Source: Chlamydiota bacterium
GTDB lineage: Bacteria > Auribacterota > UBA3054 > B51-G9
Direction: 5' to 3'
Assembly: GCA_003648225.1 (NCBI GenBank)
Contig: QMOL01000060.1
Location: 1-11,246 of the forward strand
Length of the DNA stretch: 11,246 nucleotides
This document shows positions 1-5,844 of the stretch, piece by piece. How positions within the stretch are numbered: position 1 is the first letter of the stretch; the number at the start of each line of letters is the position of its first letter. The position numbers were made by a program, and so were the translations under genes. The notes under the pieces were generated by a model, which worked only from the letters and a program-made list of their open reading frames with translations, was not told the origin of the DNA and searched no databases.

Positions 1-117
1 TTAAACGGCGAAACGGGTTATGTTGACAGTGAAGGGAATTTAAGGTTTGATAATCGCGCTGAAGGGCTTGAATATTTCAAAAAACTCGGACAGGAATTTT
101 ATGAGCAAAGCATATAA
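1..117 (+). CDS. C-terminal fragment of an unidentified protein (cut by the window edge)
   Basis: Frame 1 is open from the first base to a TAA stop at 115-117 and gives 38 residues. The tail is hydrophilic, begins LNGETGYVDSEGN and ends KKLGQEFYEQSI. The last twenty or so residues look like an amphipathic helix (GLEYFKKLGQEFYEQ). There is no membrane segment and no motif I can assign to a family. It is followed by araD on the same strand after a 190-bp spacer, so another pentose-catabolism protein (kinase or isomerase) would make sense by context, but the residues do not show this. Codon use and A+T content resemble the genes downstream, which supports a real coding end. Confidence 0.6.
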   Translation, partial: LNGETGYVDSEGNLRFDNRAEGLEYFKKLGQEFYEQSI

Positions 118-144
118 AGAAATTGACAAAATCATTTACGACAG

Positions 145-170
145 AATAATTTATATTTTGCAAAATTATT
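145..170. other. A+T hairpin between the first gene and araD
   Basis: The arm aataattt (145-152) is followed by atattttgca and then by its exact complement aaattatt (163-170). The stem is 8 bp, entirely A-T, 28 bases after the upstream stop codon. It lacks G-C pairs and has no clean T tract after it, so it is at most a weak transcript end. Confidence 0.3.
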
Positions 171-205
171 AAATGGCAAAATAATTAAAATTAAAAGGAT
201 TAAAT

Positions 206-262
206 CCGGAAAATAAATTCGCGTTAGCGCCCGGAGAGTTTCGGGGATGACGAAGCGAATTT
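206..262. repeat. Palindromic intergenic element, copy 1 (before araD)
   Basis: The stretch 206-229 (ccggaaaataaatt, cg, c, gttagcg) recurs with small changes at 4689-4715 before holA. This copy folds on itself: outer arms aaattcgc (215-222) and gcgaattt (255-262) match exactly, and inside them cccgga and ttcggg can form a second stem with one G-T pair around a gagt loop. It ends about 45 bp before the araD start. It may be a dispersed REP-like or small palindromic repeat, or a structured leader. Only two copies are visible in this window. Confidence 0.5.
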
Positions 263-307
263 CAATTTACTCCGAGCGACAAAAATTAAACCAAACCGTA
301 GCGACAA

Positions 308-1000
308 ATGAGACTCGAAAAATTAAGACAAGAAGTTTGCGATGCTAATTTACAACTTAACAAAAGCGGGCTCGTACTTTTCACCTGGGGAAATGTCAGT
401 GGATATGAACCAGACGAAAAACTTGTTGTTATCAAACCAAGCGGGATTTCTTACGATGAACTCACACCGGATTTGCTCACAATCGTAAATCTGGAAGGTA
501 AAATTGTTGAAGGTGAACTAAATCCTTCAACCGACACACCAACTCATCTTGAATTATATAAAGCTTTTCCAGGGATTGGCGGAATTGCGCATACTCACAG
601 CACTTATGCGACTGTTTGGGCGCAATTATGCAAAGAACTCCCCTGCTATGGAACAACGCATGCCGATTTCTTTTACGGGGCTGTGCCGGTTACGCGCCAG
701 TTAACCGCTGCTGAAGTAAAAGATAATTACGAACAAAACACCGGGAAAGTAATTGTGGAATTATTTAAAGAAAGAAATCCTTTGGAAATGCCGGCTGTTC
801 TTGTGGCAAATCACGGTCCATTCACCTGGGGAGCCAATCCGGCAAAGTCGGTTGAGAACAGCATTGTTTTGGAGGAAGTGTCAAAAACGGCATTATGGAC
901 AAAAGATTTAATAGAGATAGATAAAAGTATTCCTGATTATCTGCTTGACAAACATTATTTAAGAAAGCATGGATCCGGAGCGTATTACGGTCAGAAATGA
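308..1000 (+). CDS. araD: L-ribulose-5-phosphate 4-epimerase (class II aldolase family)
   Basis: This cytoplasmic zinc enzyme converts L-ribulose 5-phosphate to D-xylulose 5-phosphate, the last step of L-arabinose catabolism into the pentose phosphate pathway. The 230 residues align from end to end with E. coli AraD (231 residues). The metal ligands are present: Asp76, His95 and His97 (HTHS), and His169 in the NHGPF segment. Asp120 of the THADFFYG segment and Tyr227 of the terminal AYYGQ match the catalytic Asp120 and Tyr229 of E. coli. TWGNVSG at 26-32 and KPSG at 43-46 are the usual phosphate-binding segments. These features favour AraD over fuculose or rhamnulose phosphate aldolases. The ATG at 308 gives the family N-terminus (LEKLRQEVCDANL), although no Shine-Dalgarno sequence precedes it. 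No araA or araB is visible in the window; whether the truncated upstream gene belongs to the pathway cannot be decided. Confidence 0.95.
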   Translation: MRLEKLRQEVCDANLQLNKSGLVLFTWGNVSGYEPDEKLVVIKPSGISYDELTPDLLTIVNLEGKIVEGELNPSTDTPTHLELYKAFPGIGGIAHTHSTYATVWAQLCKELPCYGTTHADFFYGAVPVTRQLTAAEVKDNYEQNTGKVIVELFKERNPLEMPAVLVANHGPFTWGANPAKSVENSIVLEEVSKTALWTKDLIEIDKSIPDYLLDKHYLRKHGSGAYYGQK

Positions 1001-1016
1001 AGTTATTTTATAACTT
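1000..1016. other. Small hairpin overlapping the araD stop codon
   Basis: The arms aagttat (1000-1006) and ataactt (1010-1016) are exact complements around a ttt loop. The first base is the last base of the araD stop codon. The stem holds one G-C pair and lacks a following T tract, so termination here is doubtful; protection of the transcript 3' end is another option. Confidence 0.3.
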
Positions 1017-1119
1017 GAATGTCCCGCAGCCACGAAGTTCATCGTTATTTTTCTATAATTACCCCACTTGCATTTTAAACCCATTATTGATAAAATCTTA
1101 ACTTACTTTTATTAAGGTG

Positions 1120-1127
1120 TAGTTTTG
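1120..1127 (+). promoter_or_regulatory. Candidate Bacteroidetes-type -7 box before gcvH
   Basis: The octamer tagttttg fits the TAnnTTTG -7 consensus of the Bacteroidetes primary sigma factor and lies 33 bases before the gcvH ATG. No TTTG or TTG at the proper -33 distance is visible, so only half of the signal is present. Its value depends on the organism belonging to that lineage or a relative. Confidence 0.25.
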
Positions 1128-1160
1128 TGATTTTATAACTCATTAACTGTAAGGTATTTT

Positions 1161-1547
1161 ATGAATATTCCTGATAATCTTTACTACTCAAAAGACCACG
1201 AATGGCTTCTTATAGAAGCTGATAACGGAACTGTCGGAATCACCGCCCACGCGGCAGAGCAGCTTGGTGATATAACTTTTGTTGAATTACCGGAGATTGG
1301 CGCGAAAATTGGTCAAGGCGATGAATTAGCTGTTGTAGAATCAATTAAAGCCGCAAGTGATATTTTCGCCCCTGCGGGCGGGACGGTAAAAGAAATTAAT
1401 ACAGAACTGGATAATGCTCCTGAAAAAATCAATTCAGATCCTTATGGCGAAGGATGGATTTGTAAAATATCAGCTGTTGACGAAGCTGAATTGAATGAAT
1501 TGATGACAGCAGAGCAATACGCGGCATTTCTTGAGGAAAAAGATTAA
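1161..1547 (+). CDS. gcvH: Glycine cleavage system H protein
   Basis: GcvH is the small lipoylated carrier of the glycine cleavage system. Its lipoyl arm takes the aminomethyl group from the decarboxylase (P protein), presents it to the T protein, and is re-oxidised by dihydrolipoamide dehydrogenase. The 128 residues match the family length. The N-terminus has the typical YYSKDHEWL (8-16), followed by VGIT and the ELGDI-like QLGDITFVELP (34-44). The lipoylation site is Lys63 in VESIKAASD (59-67), with Glu60 and the downstream helix as expected. The segment NSDPYGEGWI before the C-terminal helix is also conserved. The ATG at 1161 has aagg at 1151-1154, one of the few Shine-Dalgarno-like sites in the window. 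gcvPA and gcvPB follow on the same strand. Confidence 0.97.
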   Translation: MNIPDNLYYSKDHEWLLIEADNGTVGITAHAAEQLGDITFVELPEIGAKIGQGDELAVVESIKAASDIFAPAGGTVKEINTELDNAPEKINSDPYGEGWICKISAVDEAELNELMTAEQYAAFLEEKD

Positions 1548-1583
1548 TGGGAGGTATGGGAGGTAAGGGAGTTATAGGAGATT
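1548..1583. repeat. Degenerate 9-bp tandem array after gcvH
   Basis: Immediately after the gcvH stop codon the sequence reads as four 9-base units: tgggaggta at 1548-1556 and again at 1557-1565, then agggagtta at 1566-1574 and taggagatt at 1575-1583. The first two are identical and the next two drift. The + strand is therefore G-rich with evenly spaced GG or GGG runs. The end of the last unit overlaps the 8-bp array that follows. The period and phase are read directly from the sequence; any role is unknown. Confidence 0.7.
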
Positions 1584-1644
1584 ATCCATTAATCCAATAA
1601 TCCAATTGACAATTATTCAATTATTAAATTAACAAATTATTAAA
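1581..1644. repeat. Degenerate 8-bp tandem array up to the gcvPA start
   Basis: Eight successive 8-base units fill the 64 bp before gcvPA. The first three end in atcca (attatcca, ttaatcca, ataatcca), a transition unit attgacaa follows, and the last four vary around ttattaaa, which occurs exactly at 1621-1628 and 1637-1644. Neighbouring units resemble each other more than distant ones, as expected from stepwise slippage duplication with mutation. The array ends five bases before the gcvPA ATG, so it forms the ribosome approach region of that gene. A ttgaca lies in it at 1606-1611, but no -10 hexamer sits at a suitable distance. Confidence 0.65.
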
Positions 1645-1649
1645 ATATC

Positions 1650-2999
1650 ATGTCCCGGGCAAGTTACGTACCCTTTGTAGAATCTGAGCGGCAGGAGTTG
1701 CTGAAAGAGATTGGTGTAAACAGCATTGATGAATTATTTTCCGATGTTCCGCGGGAATTCCAAGTCAAAAGTTTAAATATTCCAAAAGGGAAATCAGAGA
1801 TCGAAGTTGAGCGAAGAATTAAAGCTCTTTCGCGACAAAACAGAACAGATCTCATTTGTTTTCTCGGCGGCGGTTTTTATGATCATTACACCCCGGCAGC
1901 TATTGATGCAATTTTAAGCCGCGGTGAATTTTTAACCGCTTATACTCCTTACCAGCCGGAAGTCGCGCAGGGAACTTTGCAGGCAGCGTTTGAATTTCAA
2001 AGCGGAATTTGCAGATTAACAGAAATGGAAGTCGCTAACGCGTCACTTTACGATGGCGGTACGGCAATTTATGAAGCCGCAATGATGGCCGCGCGAGTCA
2101 CCCGCCGGAACAAGATTTTGGTTGACTGCGGAGTTAATCCGATTTACCGCAAGATGCTTGAGAGTTACACATCAAATCTTGATATGCAGTTTGAATGTGT
2201 AAGCACCAATGGCGGAACAGTTAACAGGGAAAAGTTTCTTAAGAAACTTGATAATTCAGTTGCCGGAATAGTCATTCAAAACCCGAATTTTTTCGGTTGT
2301 ATTGACGATTTGACAGATATTATTGATGCGGCGCACAATGTTGGTGCTCTTGCAGTTATGTCAGTTTATCCGATTTCGCTTGGGATATTAAAGACACCCG
2401 GAGCGATGGGAGCTGATATAGTTGTAGGCGAAGGACAAAGTCTTGGTTTACCTTTAAGTTTTGGCGGACCTTATGTTGGTTTTATGGCAACCCGGAAAAA
2501 ATACGTTAGAAAAATGCCGGGCAGAATTGTCGGTATAACTCGCGATGACCAAAACAGAAAAGGTTTTGTTCTAACTTTACAGGCACGTGAACAGCACATT
2601 CGACGTGAAAAGGCGACATCGAATATATGTTCAAATGAAAATCTTTGCGCATTAGCTTCAGCGATTTATTTATCGTTGATGGGAAAGGAAGGGCTCAAAG
2701 AAGTGGCTGAATTATGCGCTGACAATGCGAGTTACGCGTATTACAAACTTCTCGAAATCCCTAATGTCAGTCGCGCGTTCAAATCAACATTTTTTAATGA
2801 ATTTTGCATCAAGCTTCCCTGTGACGCGAAAGATATAATAGGTGAACTTATTGACAAAGGATTTGCGGCGGGCTTTCCAGTCGGAAGATATTATGAAGGA
2901 ATGGAAAATGTCGCGCTAATTTCAGTAACTGAAATGAGAACTAAAGAGGAAATTGATAATCTTGCAGCAGCGCTTGAATCGGTGATCCGTGATTGGTGA
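1650..2999 (+). CDS. gcvPA: Glycine dehydrogenase (decarboxylating) subunit 1
   Basis: This is the N-terminal half of the P protein in organisms where glycine decarboxylase is made as two chains. Together with GcvPB it decarboxylates glycine through a PLP Schiff base and passes the aminomethyl group to lipoyl-GcvH. The 449 residues match the usual 440-450. Recognisable family segments are FLGGGFYDHYTPAAI (71-85), TAYTPYQPEVAQGTLQ (96-111), NASLYDGGTA (130-139, where Gly is found at a position usually Ala) and QNPNFFGCIDD (210-220), followed by the SNICSNENLCAL segment. The PLP lysine is not here but in GcvPB, as is normal for this fold duplication. The ATG at 1650 has no Shine-Dalgarno sequence, only the A+T repeat array, but the next residues (YVPFVESERQELLKEIG) match the expected N-terminus. 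Confidence 0.96.
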   Translation: MSRASYVPFVESERQELLKEIGVNSIDELFSDVPREFQVKSLNIPKGKSEIEVERRIKALSRQNRTDLICFLGGGFYDHYTPAAIDAILSRGEFLTAYTPYQPEVAQGTLQAAFEFQSGICRLTEMEVANASLYDGGTAIYEAAMMAARVTRRNKILVDCGVNPIYRKMLESYTSNLDMQFECVSTNGGTVNREKFLKKLDNSVAGIVIQNPNFFGCIDDLTDIIDAAHNVGALAVMSVYPISLGILKTPGAMGADIVVGEGQSLGLPLSFGGPYVGFMATRKKYVRKMPGRIVGITRDDQNRKGFVLTLQAREQHIRREKATSNICSNENLCALASAIYLSLMGKEGLKEVAELCADNASYAYYKLLEIPNVSRAFKSTFFNEFCIKLPCDAKDIIGELIDKGFAAGFPVGRYYEGMENVALISVTEMRTKEEIDNLAAALESVIRDW

Positions 3000-3022
3000 T
3001 GGTAACAGATGTAAGGCTAAAG

Positions 3023-3044
3023 AAAACTTACCAAAGTGAGTTTT
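3023..3044. terminator. Possible hairpin terminator after gcvPA
   Basis: The arms aaaacttac (3023-3031) and gtgagtttt (3036-3044) pair over 9 bp, with one T-G pair, around the loop caaa. The four T bases at the 3' end lie within the stem and the sequence then runs gctaaaaaaa, so a classical free T tract is lacking. It lies 24 bases after the gcvPA stop. It could lower readthrough into gcvPB or act as a processing site. Confidence 0.35.
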
Positions 3045-3060
3045 GCTAAAAAAAGAGAGA

Positions 3061-3089
3061 CACGAATTGCACGAATTAACACGGATTAA
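3061..3089. repeat. Short cacgaatt tandem repeat between gcvPA and gcvPB
   Basis: Three near-identical units stand head to tail: cacgaattg (3061-3069), cacgaattaa (3070-3079) and cacggattaa (3080-3089). The unit length is 9 to 10 bases. No open frame uses it. It follows the possible hairpin terminator and precedes the putative gcvPB promoter boxes. Confidence 0.6.
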
Positions 3090-3127
3090 AGAAAGAAAAA
3101 ATTTACTATTTTAAGAAAAGAATTGAA

Positions 3128-3163
3128 TTTGTATTAAAATAATTTTGTCCTAAATAATTTTGT
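3128..3163 (+). promoter_or_regulatory. Candidate promoter with duplicated TAATTTTG box before gcvPB
   Basis: The 12-mer aaataattttgt occurs exactly at 3137-3148 and 3152-3163, 15 bp apart. Each copy contains taattttg (3140-3147, 3155-3162), which fits the TAnnTTTG -7 consensus of Bacteroidetes promoters. A tttg at 3128-3131 is 23 bp before the second box, slightly wider than usual for a -33 element. The second box is 22 bases from the gcvPB ATG. The direct repeat itself is certain; its use as a promoter is inferred. Confidence 0.35.
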
Positions 3164-3184
3164 AAAAAAATGAATTGAATCTAT

Positions 3185-4633
3185 ATGAAACTAATTTACG
3201 AAAAGTCAGTACCCGGAAGACGGGGCGTTCAACTTCCTGATTGTTCTGTTCCGCCCCACAAGGCAAGAATTCCGTCATCATTGCGCCGCGAGAAATCTGC
3301 GGTGCTGCCTGAAGTATCGGAACTTGATGTTGTCCGTCATTACACGAATTTATCTCGCAAGAACTTTTCGATTGACACAAATTTTTATCCGCTCGGTTCA
3401 TGCACAATGAAATACAATCCGAAAGTATGTGAATCGGTAGCCAAGAACGAAGGATTTTCACGTTTGCATCCTCTGCTTCCTCAACTTCGCAACGGCGGAA
3501 TTTTAACACAGGGAGCTCTTAAAGTTTTGTACAATTCCGAGCGATTTTTTGCCGAAATTACCGGCATGGCCGAAATGACATTGCAACCAATGGCCGGAGC
3601 CCATGGTGAGCTTACCGGTGTAATGCTTATTGCGGCGTACCATAAAAGCAAAGGGAATAATAAGAAAAGAATTTTAATACCTGACAGCGCGCACGGAACC
3701 AATCCTGCCAGTGCGACAATTGCCGGTTACTCTGTAACAACGATTCCGAGTAATAAGGATGGTGTTATGGATTTCGAAGCTTTTAAAAAGGAATTGACCG
3801 ATGATGTTGCGGGAGTTATGCTCACCGCCCCCAACACGCTTGGGCTTTTCAACAGTCATGTTACAGAAATTTGTAAATTAGTTCACGAAATTGACGGTCT
3901 TGTTTATTATGACGGTGCAAACTTAAACGCTCTTGTCGGGCGTGTTCGCCCGGGTGATTTGGGATTTGATGTTGTTCATTTAAATTTGCATAAAACTTTC
4001 GCAACTCCTCACGGCGGTGGCGGGCCGGGTGCAGGTGCAGTTGGAGTTATAGATAAGTTACGTAAATTTCTTCCCGTTTCACGAATTGAGAAGCGCGATG
4101 ACGGAACTTATGCTTTAAATTACAACGCGGAAGATTCTATTGGTTACATATCGGCTTTTTACGGGAATTTTGGTATAATATTAAGAGCTTATGCTTATTT
4201 ATTGATGATTGGGGCTGACGGTTTGCGTGAAGTAAGCGATCATGCTGTATTAAGCGCGAATTATATCAGAGTAAAATTAAAAGAATTTTATGATTTGCCC
4301 TACGACAGGATTTGTATGCATGAATGCGTCTTTTCCGCAAGCCGCCAGATGAAAAACGGTATTCACGCATTAGACATTGCAAAAGGATTAATTGATCTCG
4401 GATTTCATCCGCCAACCATTTACTTTCCGCTAATCGTTAAAGAGGCGATGATGATAGAGCCAACCGAAACGGAATCGAAAGCTGAACTTGACGCATTCAT
4501 TGAAGCAATGAAAAAAATAGCACAAGAAGCAAGTGACAATCCGGAAGAGCTTCATAACGCGCCGATTTCTACTCCGGTAGGCCGTCTTGATGAAGTGGCC
4601 GCGGTAAGAGAGATGAATTTGAGCGCAAATTAA
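3185..4633 (+). CDS. gcvPB: Glycine dehydrogenase (decarboxylating) subunit 2, PLP-bearing
   Basis: This is the C-terminal half of the split P protein and holds the PLP cofactor. The 482 residues have the normal length. The Schiff-base lysine is Lys270 in HLNLHKTFATPHGGGGPG (265-282), with the glycine-rich loop directly after it. Other diagnostic segments are FYPLGSCTMKYNPK (67-80), LQPMAGAHGE (133-142), IPDSAHGTNPASA (165-177), and YYDGANLNAL (241-250), where the Asp contacts the PLP ring nitrogen. The start at 3185 gives the usual (K)LIYEKSVPGRRG N-terminus; only A+T-rich sequence precedes it. The 185-bp gap after gcvPA holds a hairpin, repeats and promoter-like boxes, so this subunit may also have its own transcript. 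Confidence 0.97.
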   Translation: MKLIYEKSVPGRRGVQLPDCSVPPHKARIPSSLRREKSAVLPEVSELDVVRHYTNLSRKNFSIDTNFYPLGSCTMKYNPKVCESVAKNEGFSRLHPLLPQLRNGGILTQGALKVLYNSERFFAEITGMAEMTLQPMAGAHGELTGVMLIAAYHKSKGNNKKRILIPDSAHGTNPASATIAGYSVTTIPSNKDGVMDFEAFKKELTDDVAGVMLTAPNTLGLFNSHVTEICKLVHEIDGLVYYDGANLNALVGRVRPGDLGFDVVHLNLHKTFATPHGGGGPGAGAVGVIDKLRKFLPVSRIEKRDDGTYALNYNAEDSIGYISAFYGNFGIILRAYAYLLMIGADGLREVSDHAVLSANYIRVKLKEFYDLPYDRICMHECVFSASRQMKNGIHALDIAKGLIDLGFHPPTIYFPLIVKEAMMIEPTETESKAELDAFIEAMKKIAQEASDNPEELHNAPISTPVGRLDEVAAVREMNLSAN

Positions 4634-4650
4634 TTATTTCAAAAATCAGC

Positions 4651-4679
4651 AATTTATAATACTCGGGAAATTTATAATA
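4651..4679. repeat. 11-bp direct repeat after gcvPB
   Basis: The sequence aatttataata occurs at 4651-4661 and again at 4669-4679, an 18-bp period. It is very A+T-rich and lies between the gcvPB stop and the palindromic element before holA. It could hold overlapping -10-like sequences, but no matching -35 or -33 element is clear. Confidence 0.45.
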
Positions 4680-4688
4680 ATCGTAAAA

Positions 4689-4723
4689 CCGGAAAATAAA
4701 TTATTCGTGTTAGCGAAGAATTT
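4689..4723. repeat. Palindromic intergenic element, copy 2 (before holA)
   Basis: The stretch 4689-4715 (ccggaaaataaatt, att, cgtgttagcg) is nearly the same as 206-229, with a 3-base insertion and a c-to-t change. In this copy the arms aaattattcg (4698-4707) and cgaagaattt (4714-4723) form a 10-bp stem with one mismatch around tgttag. Both copies may derive from one palindrome of the form aaattcg, c, gtta, g, cgaattt. It ends 11 bases before the holA ATG, so if transcribed it would place a hairpin at the ribosome approach region. Confidence 0.5.
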
Positions 4724-4734
4724 CCTCCAATAAC

Positions 4735-5802
4735 ATGGCAACAAAAAAAACAGCATCTATAGGAATTACTCCTGCGTCTTTTGCCGCAAAAGTAAAAGGT
4801 AAATCTACGGGACCTGCTTGTGTTATCATAGAAGAGAACAAGTTGGACGTTGAAAATCTTTTTATTCTTGTAAAAAAAGAATTGATTTCTCCGGGAACGG
4901 AAGATTTCTGCCTTGAAATTATGCACGCGGATAGCGATTCAGTTACCGGCGGTACAATTGTCAGCGCGGCGGAAACGATGTCAATGATGGGAGGATTTAG
5001 AGTTATATGGGTAAAGTATGCAGATGAACTTGCTGCTGCCGATTTAGACATTATTGCTAATTTTATTGAGAAAGCTATTGATCAGAAATTGGATGATGTT
5101 TTGCTGGTTCTTGTTTTCGGTTATTTTGACAAACGCACAAAATTCTCAAAATTCGCCGTCAGGAGTGATATCGTTGTTGAATGCAAAGCCGACAGTATAA
5201 AAGACATACCGGCTTACGTTAAAAAGCAGTATGATAAAAAGATAACCAAAGGCGCGGTAGAGCTGATAAAAAGGCTTGCCGGAAATGATGCCTTGGCAAC
5301 AAAAAATGAACTTGATAAAGCATGCCTTTACGTTGGTGATGCTGAAAGCGTAACGGAAAATGATGTCGCGTTTATTTGTCTTGATACCGCTGCGCGAAAT
5401 GAATGGTCGCTTTCAAATTATATTTTGAATGGTGATTCCGCGGCAGTTTTCAATCTTTTATCCGAATTAGAAAAAGCCGGACTCGATGAGATGTATCGTC
5501 ACGCGATTATTACTACAGCAGCAATTAATTTACAGGAAGCGCGGCAAGCGCAGCGTAGTGGCACTTTATACAGAAATTTTTACAAATTTCGTGAACCGCA
5601 GCTTATTGAAAGGCATCTGCGTTCCGTGACCGAAAAGCAGATGAGCGATTTATTTAGTTGGTTAATGTATTCTGAAATTGGCGCTAAAGGAGGGAATTTA
5701 CCTGTCAAACTTCTTGGAGATATTGCCTGCATAAAAGCTGCCGGTAAAGGATCGGATTCTGCGACATCTAAAGAGTATAACAAAATCAATTCATTATTTT
5801 AA
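4735..5802 (+). CDS. holA: DNA polymerase III delta subunit
   Basis: HolA is the delta subunit of the clamp loader; it opens the beta sliding clamp and binds tau/gamma and delta prime. The 355 residues are close to the family length (about 330-350). The protein is poorly conserved, as is typical, but shows the domain order: a degraded RecA-like N-terminal domain with MMGGFRVIWVKYADEL (84-99), where the family has a conserved (G)..R.v.v..a..l segment, then the diagnostic DDVLLVLVFGYFDKRTKF (120-137), the three-helix domain around 155-215, and the C-terminal collar domain with WSLSNYILNGD (224-234) and YRNFYKFREPQLIERHLR (279-296). No Walker A motif is present, as expected for delta. The ATG at 4735 follows a hairpin element. 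About the first 25 residues (TKKTASIGITPASF) look like a loose extension. Confidence 0.88.
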   Translation: MATKKTASIGITPASFAAKVKGKSTGPACVIIEENKLDVENLFILVKKELISPGTEDFCLEIMHADSDSVTGGTIVSAAETMSMMGGFRVIWVKYADELAAADLDIIANFIEKAIDQKLDDVLLVLVFGYFDKRTKFSKFAVRSDIVVECKADSIKDIPAYVKKQYDKKITKGAVELIKRLAGNDALATKNELDKACLYVGDAESVTENDVAFICLDTAARNEWSLSNYILNGDSAAVFNLLSELEKAGLDEMYRHAIITTAAINLQEARQAQRSGTLYRNFYKFREPQLIERHLRSVTEKQMSDLFSWLMYSEIGAKGGNLPVKLLGDIACIKAAGKGSDSATSKEYNKINSLF

Positions 5803-5844
5803 GAAATGATATAATAATTAAATTAATCACATAAACTCAATATT

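Noticed and set aside
230..262. A glycine-riboswitch-like look: ggagag followed by a cgaagcgaa segment, upstream of a region with gcv genes
   Set aside because: The expected second conserved segment (ccgaaggggcaa type) and the stem order of the glycine aptamer are absent, the next gene is araD rather than gcv, and the segment is better explained by the palindromic element shared with the holA leader.
1606..1628. A perfect ttgaca -35 hexamer before gcvPA
   Set aside because: It is one unit of the 8-base tandem array and no -10-like hexamer lies 16-18 bp away.
3061..3089. Possible start of a CRISPR array (three similar units)
   Set aside because: The units are only 9-10 bases and adjoin without spacers, and no cas gene is present.
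3150..3509. Minus-strand open frame of 119 codons across the gcvPB start
   Set aside because: It lies opposite the conserved gcvPB N-terminus, and its translation has no recognisable domain and looks like the complement of coding sequence.
4710..5051. Minus-strand 113-codon frame overlapping the start of holA
   Set aside because: Low-complexity Ser/Thr-rich translation with no start signal, opposite a well-supported holA reading frame.
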